From contig NZ_LUFH02000013.1 in NCBI RefSeq assembly GCF_001586785.1, forward strand, positions 1 to 64,000: a DNA stretch of 64,000 bases, given 5' to 3'. The notes beneath the pieces are model-generated. The model did not search any database, was not told the origin of the DNA, and saw only the letters and a list, made by a program, of their open reading frames with translations. This stretch comes from Sphaerospermopsis aphanizomenoides BCCUSP55 (GTDB lineage: Bacteria > Cyanobacteriota > Cyanobacteriia > Cyanobacteriales > Nostocaceae). Shown here one piece after another: positions 35,641-42,500 of the stretch (positions are counted from its first letter, which is position 1; every line of letters starts with the position of its first letter). Both the position numbers and the translations under genes were made by a program.

Positions 35641-36092
35641 ATACTTTTGTAGGTTATAAAGAAAAGCCTTTATCAGTTCCTGAACTGTTGATAGTAATCA
35701 ATGAATTGAAAACAGACAATACCCATTATTTTCTACGTTGTACTCATGAAGTAAGCGGAATTCAGACGCTTAAAAAAAAGCCAATTACAGAAGATAAATT
35801 TCCCATGTTGGAAGGGCAGATATTTAATCATGAATTTGAACTAAGATGGAAACACAAACGAAATAATACTTACGAAGTTCTGCTTTTAACTACTGGTGAA
35901 AATCATGATAACTTTCAACAATTAGGTCAAGATTGGCAAATAGAAGAAAGAAAAGCTCATTTTTATCAGTCTACAGAAACTCGCTTTCCTAAAGGTTTTG
36001 ACTATCCCGACAACCTACATATCAAACAGCGATATTTTCTAGATAAAATAACCGCAACTGTACATTTTATATCGCTCACAGTTGAGAAATAA
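35637..36092 (+). CDS. Csx19-like III-D accessory protein
   Basis: A 151-residue protein without a RAMP loop. Position (among III-D RAMP genes), length and the ending RYFLDKITATVHFISLTVE fit Csx19 (TIGR03984-like), a subunit seen only in III-D loci, but the assignment rests mainly on context. The start overlaps the previous stop by four bases; 3 bp separate it from the next gene. Confidence 0.5.
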   Translation: MNTFVGYKEKPLSVPELLIVINELKTDNTHYFLRCTHEVSGIQTLKKKPITEDKFPMLEGQIFNHEFELRWKHKRNNTYEVLLLTTGENHDNFQQLGQDWQIEERKAHFYQSTETRFPKGFDYPDNLHIKQRYFLDKITATVHFISLTVEK

Positions 36093-36095
36093 ATT

Positions 36096-37130
36096 ATGAC
36101 TTACCAACCACCAAAAATACCAACTCCTAAAAGTGCAACTCAGTTGGAAAATTCCAAACCTTATGATTTTGTTTCCTTTCCCAAAGAAAGACCTAACTTA
36201 CAGCGTCCTTATGGACATCATAAATATGATGCTAATCGTTTACATGGGACAATTTACCTAACTTTGAAAGTGCAAACATCCCTTCATGTTTCCACAGGTG
36301 CAGTAGTTTTGGGTAGCGATATTGGTAGTAAAATTTCCCTAATTAAAACAATGATGCAGGGAGTTAATAGCAAATTATCAATTCAAGGTAGTTCTTTAAA
36401 AGGTTGTATTCGTTCTGTTTATGAAGCAATTACTAATAGTACATTACCAGTTGTCACTTCTCGATATAAAGATAAAATTCCTCAAGAACGTTTACCTTGT
36501 CGAAAAAAAGAACAACTTTGTCCAGCTAGTCGGGTATTTGGTGCATTAGATTGGCAAGGTTTGATAGAATTTAATGATGCTAACTGTGAAAATATAGGAT
36601 TTTCTACGGGATTTATGCCTTCCTTGCACCGTCCACGTCCAGATCAACGGGATGAATACTTTGTTAATGGTAAAGTAGCTGGACGGAAGTTTTATTTTAA
36701 TACCTCCAAAGCTATTGATAAAGGACAAAAAGAAGGAATTTCTGTACAACAAGCGGGAAGAGAATATACTTTTACAACAGAAATACAGTTTAAAAATTTA
36801 CTTCCCGAAGAATTAGGAACATTATTAATTACTTTAGGACAAGACAAAAAATATCCCATAGCTTTAAAAGTAGGTGGTGGTAAACCTATTGGAATGGGAA
36901 CAATGACAGTCAATGTAGATAAAATCAATCAACCGCAAAATTTAAAACAGCGTTATTTAGCTTATGAAATTAGCGAAGATGACGAATTAACAGGAGCAAA
37001 ATTAGACCAATTTATTCAAAAACAAATTCAAGCTGCACATTCAAAATTAATCGCTAAAGAACAATTAGATCAACTAGCGGCTATTTTACGTTATCCCAGT
37101 GACAGACAACCACCAACAGGAATGTATTAA
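36096..37130 (+). CDS. RAMP protein, III-D subunit 4 (cleavage Asp not evident)
   Basis: A 344-residue RAMP with a long proline-rich N-terminal extension (1-45). The core has TIYLTLKVQTSLHVSTGAVV, IQGSSLKGCIRSVYEAI (about 96-112), cysteines CRKKEQLC that may bind zinc, a LCPASRVFGALDWQG block and a glycine loop KVGGGKPIGMGTMTV (about 259-273). The D-x-P-V motif of active Csm3 is not visible, so it may be a structural or Csm5-like end cap. Confidence 0.8.
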   Translation: MTYQPPKIPTPKSATQLENSKPYDFVSFPKERPNLQRPYGHHKYDANRLHGTIYLTLKVQTSLHVSTGAVVLGSDIGSKISLIKTMMQGVNSKLSIQGSSLKGCIRSVYEAITNSTLPVVTSRYKDKIPQERLPCRKKEQLCPASRVFGALDWQGLIEFNDANCENIGFSTGFMPSLHRPRPDQRDEYFVNGKVAGRKFYFNTSKAIDKGQKEGISVQQAGREYTFTTEIQFKNLLPEELGTLLITLGQDKKYPIALKVGGGKPIGMGTMTVNVDKINQPQNLKQRYLAYEISEDDELTGAKLDQFIQKQIQAAHSKLIAKEQLDQLAAILRYPSDRQPPTGMY

Positions 37131-37132
37131 TT

Positions 37133-37753
37133 ATGAGTTTAACAGATAATCAATGGGAAATTGCCCATGCGATCGCACAAACTTTAGTCCAACAAGATAC
37201 AGATGTCAACGAAGTAGGTAAAACCGTTGCATATCTGCGGACAATAATTGATAAATCTGATGCTACATCTAGATTTTTAACCTACCTCAAAACCTTAGTT
37301 AGAGACGGTAAACAAATTGGACACAGTGGTAAAACTTTTGGATATTATCACAATATAGAAATTACCTGTAGTCAGTATTTTAAACCTAACAGTGATGCTC
37401 AAACTATTCTGCAAATTTTAGGTTGGGTATCTCGCTTGATGCGATATTACAAAGAAGCAGGTGTTCCCATTGGGGAAATTACCACACCCGCAGCACCAGT
37501 TGTCGAGTCAGCACGTCAAGCGGAAATTGCTAAAGTGACGGAATCTCAGGAGTTTAAAGAAGGGGATGTCATAGAAGCGAAAGTTACTAAAATTAGTGGG
37601 AATAAGGTCAGTTATGAGATATTGGAAGTCATTAAGCTGACTGAGAAAGAACCAAAAAAGGCAAGTTTACTACAGGAAGGACAGATAGTGAAGGTTAAAA
37701 TTGCTGCTTTGAAAGAGGATGGAAGTATTAAGAGTGTGAAGTGTATTGAGTGA
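37133..37753 (+). CDS. unknown protein with C-terminal S1/OB-like domain, end of III-D operon
   Basis: 206 residues. The N-terminal 110 residues are helical (WEIAHAIAQTLVQQD, DATSRFLTYLKTLVRDG). A linker rich in Ala and Pro follows, and the C-terminal 70 residues (FKEGDVIEAKVTKISGNKVS, then LLQEGQIVKVKIAALKEDG) read as a small beta-barrel of the S1/OB kind that could bind RNA. It is 2 bp from the RAMP gene, so it belongs to the operon. I know no named Cas family for it. Confidence 0.65.
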   Translation: MSLTDNQWEIAHAIAQTLVQQDTDVNEVGKTVAYLRTIIDKSDATSRFLTYLKTLVRDGKQIGHSGKTFGYYHNIEITCSQYFKPNSDAQTILQILGWVSRLMRYYKEAGVPIGEITTPAAPVVESARQAEIAKVTESQEFKEGDVIEAKVTKISGNKVSYEILEVIKLTEKEPKKASLLQEGQIVKVKIAALKEDGSIKSVKCIE

Positions 37754-37844
37754 CTTGTCATCTAGAAAAAATCCGTGATAGTATGAGAAATACAGTTCCC
37801 TATAACTTGGCAAGGAGTATTAACAACTATGAAAGGACGCAAAT

Positions 37845-38309
37845 ATGAAGCAAGTGGATAACCAGACTAATTCTAATTATTCTAACCACCCTGCATCGTC
37901 GGTATCTCGCTCTCGCAAAAGTAAAAAACGTTCTAGTGGCTCTCGCTACAAGTTTGTTTACAGTTCTCAGCAAACTGAAACTGCTGCTAAGTCTTTAGAT
38001 TTTTGTCTGGAAGGTATACCTTTCAAGTTGTCTAAGGATTTGGAACTCCTCTACAAAAGCAAGAAAGAAGCCAGGAGGTATCCAAAAGCAGTTGTAAGGG
38101 CTTTTTTTAAAGTTCTGCGGATGATCTCAGGTAATTCCAGTGATCAAAAATCACCTAGCTTTAAAAATCTAAAATTTCATAAGCTGGAACGGAATTGTAA
38201 GCAAGAGTATGCTTTGTGGCTTACAGCTAACCAGAGGTTAATAACACAATTTAAGACAATAGGAGGTGTTAAGTATCTGGTGATAATCAAGATTGAAGAT
38301 TATCACTAA
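37845..38309 (+). CDS. HigB/RelE-like toxin with basic N-terminal extension
   Basis: A 154-residue protein. Residues 1-45 are polar and basic (SRSRKSKKRSSGSR). Residues about 55-154 look like a HigB-type RelE-superfamily toxin: YPKAVVRAFFKVLRMI, then FKNLKFHKLERNCKQEYALW and a closing VKYLVIIKIEDYH, where HigB has the D-YH ending. Such toxins cut mRNA on the ribosome. An AAAGGA site precedes the ATG. A strong terminator follows at 38318. The likely antitoxin is at 38563, not directly adjacent as in usual pairs. Confidence 0.65.
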   Translation: MKQVDNQTNSNYSNHPASSVSRSRKSKKRSSGSRYKFVYSSQQTETAAKSLDFCLEGIPFKLSKDLELLYKSKKEARRYPKAVVRAFFKVLRMISGNSSDQKSPSFKNLKFHKLERNCKQEYALWLTANQRLITQFKTIGGVKYLVIIKIEDYH

Positions 38310-38317
38310 ACTTTTGA

Positions 38318-38354
38318 AGCTGTAGGGATGATTTTATAATCTCTACAGCTTTTT
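38318..38354 (+). terminator. rho-independent terminator after the toxin gene
   Basis: AGCTGTAGGGAT (38318-38329) pairs with ATCTCTACAGCT (38339-38350), with one G-T pair, followed by TTTT. It is 9 bp after the toxin stop and separates toxin from antitoxin transcription. Confidence 0.85.
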
Positions 38355-38387
38355 AACTCAAGATAGATGATAAAATAATGATGCTTG

Positions 38388-38509
38388 TCAGAGTTTAATT
38401 AATATCTTAAGCTTCCTCGCAAGGGGACGGAAACTCTGATCCGTGAGATGCTGGATGATTAGACTAATTATTCGTCTCCCATCTCTCTTCCCCGCAAGGG
38501 GATTAAAAT
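38388..38509 (+). repeat. two degenerate CRISPR-repeat-like hairpins between toxin and antitoxin
   Basis: CTTCCTCGCAAGGGGACGG (38412-38430, followed by AAAC) and CTTCCCCGCAAGGGGATTAA (38487-38506) match the 3' 23 bases of the array repeat (CTTCCCCGCAAGGGGATTG-AAAC) on the plus strand. Their period is 75 bp, as in a repeat-spacer unit. The first is bracketed by the inverted pair TCAGAGTTT (38388-38396) and AAACTCTGA (38431-38439), and the interval holds GAGATG and CATCTC (38445, 38480). The 5' parts of the repeats are not conserved. Confidence 0.55.
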
Positions 38510-38562
38510 TAAAAAATAATTGGTTAAATTAGTGTCAAAAAAAAATGGAGTATTAATTTACT

Positions 38563-38880
38563 ATGAAAACAAAACCTTTCAGCGAATTAAGCAAGAAAAT
38601 GACACCAGAGCGCAGAGCAAAAAGTAAAACTATTGCTCAAATTATGCTACTGCATATTAATCTTCTAGAACTACAACAGTCTTTAGGGTTAACGGAAGCT
38701 GAAATAGAAGCACAATTTAAGGATTTTTCGTCAATTACTTGTGAGTTAGAAAACCAATTAGAAAACCAAGAAGACATTCAAATTTCCACTCTTTCTCGTT
38801 ATATCAAAGAATTAGGAGGGAATCTCAAAATAGTAGCTCATTTTCCAAATAAGGAAATTACTCTTGCTCAATTCGAGTAA
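38563..38880 (+). CDS. HigA/XRE-like antitoxin
   Basis: 105 residues with the layout of XRE antitoxins that pair with HigB toxins: KMTPERRAKSKTIAQIMLL, LLELQQSLGLTEAEIEAQF (first helices of a degenerate HTH), then QISTLSRYIKELGGNLKIVA and HFPNKEI. It is expected to neutralise the toxin at 37845 and repress its promoter. It has a GGAG ribosome site at about 38548. The gap of about 250 bp to the toxin gene, with a terminator and CRISPR-like hairpins in it, is unusual. Confidence 0.7.
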   Translation: MKTKPFSELSKKMTPERRAKSKTIAQIMLLHINLLELQQSLGLTEAEIEAQFKDFSSITCELENQLENQEDIQISTLSRYIKELGGNLKIVAHFPNKEITLAQFE

Positions 38881-39049
38881 GCATTATTACAGTTGATCAA
38901 GTTTTTGCAGCTTAATTAATAATTTAAATTATCTAGTATGGGCATTGTTTTATGTACGAAAAAGCCTGATTTTTAAGTTATTTACAATGCCCACTCTACG
39001 GTTATTGAAAATAATGCAAGATATCAGTATAAAACCTTGCCAATTTTAA

Positions 39050-39349
39050 TCAATCATTACTATCTTGGAGTTCTTCAGCACTTCTCTTAGCTGTGTCTGG
39101 GTACACAGAACCCCATTGTTTTAAAGCTTCACCAGATTGTTTTGTAATTCTTTTAGCTCTTTCACCAGGAGCATTTTCTGTTTCACGTGCTTCTTGATGC
39201 CATTCTCCTGTAGTTTTAGGTCTATCAGCATCATCTTTATGTACAACTCTGTCCAATCTTCTGGTGACAGAGTCGCTACTACTTCCAGATTCAATACTAG
39301 AATCTAAGCTTGTTGCGAACACTGCAAAATCAACTAAGAAAATAGCCAA
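39050..39349 (-). pseudogene. small secreted-type protein, probably frameshifted in its signal peptide
   Basis: The open frame starts only at a TTG (39349) and encodes LAIFLVDFAVFATSLDSS followed by a polar, charged domain (99 aa) that I do not recognise. Just upstream, ATG 39377 and ATG 39366-39368 open another frame reading MSKMGILAC. Joining the two across the AAAA run at 39348-39351 gives a good signal peptide. A one-base change in the run has therefore probably broken the gene, or the TTG is the real start. It is read convergently to the antitoxin gene. Confidence 0.55.
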
Positions 39350-39842
39350 AACACGCTAAAATTCCCATTTTTGACATATAAACTTAATAGAATTTAGTAA
39401 TTTAGTAAATAAAATTGCCATCATTATACTCCATCAGTTCAATGTAAATAAATTACTACTTAGTAAAGCTTGATTGGTTAGATAATCATATGCATTAGAG
39501 ATGATTCAGTCAATCATATTGGTTTGATCACCAATTTAGCTGCCACTAGCACAATTCAAAATTAGAAATAAAAAGCTAGTTATTCCTCTAACAAAAGTTA
39601 TAAAATATCTATAGACTAAGGCAGATTCGTAAAATAGAGAATATTGAAAGTGAATGAGGTACAAACTTTAATTAGGGCTTGCAGCAAGAGAGTTTTAGGA
39701 CTTCCAGAAATTAAATTATCCAATTTTGAGAGCGAAAAATTTTTCCTCCCCTGCGTCCCCTGCGTCCCCTGCTTACTCAACGAGTGGATATTTTTTTATT
39801 TGGAAGTCCCTTTAGGCTGACTCCTCATAGCTGATAGCTCCT
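39350..39842. other. gene-free spacer before the second cas6
   Basis: AT-rich. It contains three copies of CCCCTGCGT near 39750-39770 and CTGATAGCTCCTG near 39825. No coding frame was seen. Confidence 0.4.
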
Positions 39843-39866
39843 GTAATCCCCACAAGGGGACGGAAA
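39843..39866 (+). repeat. solitary CRISPR-repeat-like hairpin upstream of cas6
   Basis: GTAATCCCCACAAGGGGACGG then AAA. The CCCC-ACAA-GGGG stem and GACGGAAA ending match the first repeat-like unit at 38412-38434 and not the ATTGAAAC ending of the array. It ends 29 bp before the cas6 start. Confidence 0.55.
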
Positions 39867-39895
39867 TCGAGTAAAATATTCAACATCACCGACAA

Positions 39896-41050
39896 GTGCA
39901 TCAGACAATGCCAAGAACAGCTACATCCAGCAAACGCAAAACTCAACCCCAAGGAAACACCCCTCTATCTTGGGCAGATGATACAGAATTAGTTGGTTTA
40001 GTTTTTGACCTAGAAGCAACCAGTACCGCTTCCCTTTATTCTCAATACAGCATTGGACTTCACGCTTGGTTTCTCGACCAAGTACGGCAATATAACCCCG
40101 AACTTTCTGCATATCTGCATGATGGCGAATCAGAAAAACCCTTCAATATTTCCGCCCTCGAAGGTCAATTGCTTCCCACTGGTAAACAACTGCAACTACA
40201 AGCAAACCAAACTTACCGTTGGCACGTCAACGCTATTTCCCAACCAGTAGTTCAGTTTTTTAGTCAATGGTTAACCCAATTGCCCCCTCAACTACAATTA
40301 AGAGATGCACCATTGCAGATAAAACAGGTGCGTATTGCCCATGCACCGACTACCTACAAACTGCTAAACGCACCTATAAATAAATATTCTGATGTGAGTC
40401 TGAGTTTTGTTTCACCTACCAGCTTTCGTCGCAAAGGTCATCATTTCCCCCTTCCCGTTCCTATTAATCTTTTTCACAGCTACCTCCGACGCTGGAATGA
40501 TTTTTCGGGAATGCCTGTAGAACAAGATGCTTTTCTGGAATGGATAGATGAAAATGTCATCATTCACCAGCACCGCTTGGAGTCGGTAAAAGTAGCAGCG
40601 GGAAAACGGGGTTCTGTGACTGGTTTCACTGGGGCAATTTCCTGTGGGTTGAGTAAATCTGCGTTAGCTAACACTGAATTTACCCAGTTGTTTTATGCTT
40701 TAGTCCGACTTTCTCCCTACTGTGGCACAGGTCACAAAACCACCTTTGGACTAGGACAAACCCGTTTAGACTGGGTAGAACCAGAACCAACTACACATTC
40801 TGAAGTATTAACAAATTTACTAGGAGAACGCATAGATGAATTAACAGCAATCTTTACAGCCCAACGCAAACGTACAGGGGGCGATCGCACTGACAAAATT
40901 GCTTCCACCTGGGCAACGATTTTAGCACGGCGAGAAATGGGAGAATCATTGCAGACCATAGCCCAAGATTTGGAAATGCCCTATGCCACCGTTAAAACTT
41001 ATGTAAAATTAGCTCGGAAGGCACTTAAAGATACTGTTTCCAGTTCCTAA
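39896..41050 (+). CDS. cas6: Cas6 endoribonuclease fused to a C-terminal helix-turn-helix
   Basis: 384 residues. Residues about 25-300 are a Cas6: LSWADDTELVGLVFDLEAT at the start, LSFVSPTSFRRKGHHFPLPV (about 165-184) and the glycine-rich loop CGTGHKTTFGLGQTRL (about 277-292). Residues about 330-380 form an extra domain, IASTWATILARREMGESLQT followed by IAQDLEMPYATVKTYVKLAR, which is a LuxR/sigma-4-like HTH. The fusion suggests that this Cas6 also binds DNA, perhaps at the repeat-like hairpin just upstream. Start GTG 39896 or ATG 39908. It stands apart from other cas genes and may process a second repeat type. Confidence 0.87.
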   Translation: MHQTMPRTATSSKRKTQPQGNTPLSWADDTELVGLVFDLEATSTASLYSQYSIGLHAWFLDQVRQYNPELSAYLHDGESEKPFNISALEGQLLPTGKQLQLQANQTYRWHVNAISQPVVQFFSQWLTQLPPQLQLRDAPLQIKQVRIAHAPTTYKLLNAPINKYSDVSLSFVSPTSFRRKGHHFPLPVPINLFHSYLRRWNDFSGMPVEQDAFLEWIDENVIIHQHRLESVKVAAGKRGSVTGFTGAISCGLSKSALANTEFTQLFYALVRLSPYCGTGHKTTFGLGQTRLDWVEPEPTTHSEVLTNLLGERIDELTAIFTAQRKRTGGDRTDKIASTWATILARREMGESLQTIAQDLEMPYATVKTYVKLARKALKDTVSSS

Positions 41051-41109
41051 TATATGCCGGTGTTGAGCAAAAAGCGATCGCTTGATCAAACAGCTTTATT
41101 TTCACAAAA

Positions 41110-41412
41110 TTAACGTTGTGAGATCCCCAATACTCGCCATTTTTCCCGACTGAGGAAGAAACCAATATCATTAGTATTAGTGCAAGTTAATCCAATTTTT
41201 TGGGAAACGCACTTAAACCCGCCATGATTCCAAGTTTGACCATAGGCTAGAACAGATTTATTCGGGTCAGCGATAGTATCACTAATGCACAGAATTTCCG
41301 GTTTACTCGTCGCAGGTAATAGAAAACCACGTCCCCAGTCAAATTCACAATATCCAGAGTAAGGTTGAGGGGGTTTAGGTTTGAGTGAACTAACAATTTC
41401 ACAACGTAAACA
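41110..41412 (-). pseudogene. 5'-truncated secreted protein remnant (DUF6636-like)
   Basis: One frame stays open from 41412 to the stop at 41110 (100 codons) but has no start codon; a TGA (41413-41415) precedes it. The translation contains LRCEIVSSLKPKPPQPYSGY, CEFDWGRGFLLP, CISDTIADPNKSVLAYGQTW and GFKCVSQKIGLTCTN, with six cysteines and an ending FFLSREKWRVLG. This matches the C-terminal part of small secreted proteins of the DUF6636 kind. The signal peptide and first third are missing. No ATG is available upstream in frame. Confidence 0.75.
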
Positions 41413-41550
41413 TCAGGAGATTAATTTTATTTGAGACGAGTTGTATAGATTGGCGTTGGAATTAATGAATTTTCTTAATTACTTGAAAACATCGCTAAAT
41501 CAGTTTTTAAAAACTTAATATGTTTAATAAACCCATTTTTATTTTATTAC

Positions 41551-41593
41551 ATCCTGAAAATCCTCAAATCCTTGATATCCTGATTCTGACAAA
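41551..41593. repeat. dispersed ATATCCTGATTC repeat, copy 1
   Basis: ATCCTGAAAATCCTCAAATC then CTTGATATCCTGATTCTGAC. Near-identical copies occur at 42383-42425 and 42459-42500, so the vapBC pair is bracketed by them. Confidence 0.75.
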
Positions 41594-41609
41594 TACTTAC
41601 CTTGTGACT

Positions 41610-42071
41610 TTATATACGACAATTATCTAAATTTAATTCATAACCAAGTTTTTGAATACGTTGATAATGGGCTGTATTTCCAGTGACTAAAACTAGATTA
41701 TTAGCTATAGCAATACTAGCAATTAAAGAATCTGCTAGACCAATGGGTTGACCAATTTTTTCTAAATCTGCACTAATACGTCCACTTAATTCTGAACTTT
41801 TTTGATCAAATGTTAATATTTATGCTGCTTTAATGTCTATTAAAAATTTATCAATTTTATCTTCTCTTTTCAGTTTATGCCAACCTTTAACAATCTCTGT
41901 AACAGTAATCATGGAAATAGTATAAAACCCAAATTCCCAAAGATAAAACTTAGCCCTATTGAAAACAACAGGGTTAATACCTTTACGAATTTCCGAAAAA
42001 ATATCTGTATCAAGCAGGACTTTTTTCCACTTCCTTCTTTTTGCTTCTGCCTCTATTGGTAATAATATCAT
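41610..42071 (-). pseudogene. VapC-type PIN toxin interrupted by one stop codon
   Basis: The first part reads KVLLDTDIFSEIRKGINPVV and ISMITVTEIVKGWHKL, with the first PIN aspartates. A TAA (plus 41820-41822) then interrupts, and the same frame continues ILTFDQKSSELSGRISADLE, GLADSLIASIAIANNLVLVTG and NTAHYQRIQKLGYEL to a stop at 41610. The second part holds the remaining PIN acidic residues (ADSLIA, VTGN). No other stop or frameshift is present. One base change (for example GAA to TAA) explains it. The antitoxin gene overlaps the start. Confidence 0.85.
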
Positions 42072-42261
42072 CTAGCATTTTATCTACCATTTCTGCTTCA
42101 TTTTCCCAACCTCCTAACAATGGATAATTATCTATTTCTGATTTTGCCATTTGTTGAATAGCTTTGATAAATAATTCTTGAGGAGTACAGTTATATAGCT
42201 TTGATAACCAAAATAACTGTGATTCTGTACCAGCATCTATTTCTATTTCCAGCTTTTTCAT
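42010..42261 (-). CDS. antitoxin of the broken vapC
   Basis: 83 residues: MKKLEIEIDAGTESQLFWLS, then an acidic middle (GGWENEAEMVDKMLDDIITN) and a basic tail. Length, position before vapC with an overlap, and a short beta-strand plus helices at the start fit a VapB-type antitoxin. The toxin reading frame is nonsense-mutated, so this may be a surviving relic or a protection against similar toxins elsewhere. Confidence 0.65.
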   Translation of the reverse strand: MKKLEIEIDAGTESQLFWLSKLYNCTPQELFIKAIQQMAKSEIDNYPLLGGWENEAEMVDKMLDDIITNRGRSKKKEVEKSPA

Positions 42262-42382
42262 ATTGTTAGTTTATGTTATGCTAGTGTTACAATAATTATA
42301 TCATGTAATTATAAAAATTACAATCACAAGATATTATCTATCATTACATTAAAAAAAATTGCCATTTTCAAGAATCAAAAAC

Positions 42383-42500
42383 ATCCTGTAAATCCTTAAA
42401 TCCTGGATATCCTGATTCTGACAAAATCTGCGTTTATCTGCGTTTATCTGCGTTTTCTATCCTAAAAATCCTCAAATCCTGGATATCCTGATTCCGACAA
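42383..42500. repeat. two copies of the ATATCCTGATTC repeat with TCTGCGTTTA repeats between
   Basis: Units at 42383-42425 and 42459-42500, separated by three GCGTTTATCT-type units. The second copy ends at the topA stop. Confidence 0.75.

Noticed and set aside
27889-37130. possible gRAMP/Cas7-11-type single-protein effector
   Set aside because: The RAMP domains are on separate genes with Cas10 and Csx10 present, so this is a multi-subunit III-D-like complex.
38388-38509. a functional CRISPR array
   Set aside because: Only the 3' 20-23 bases of the repeat are matched, the 5' parts diverge and there is at most one spacer; reported as repeat-like only.
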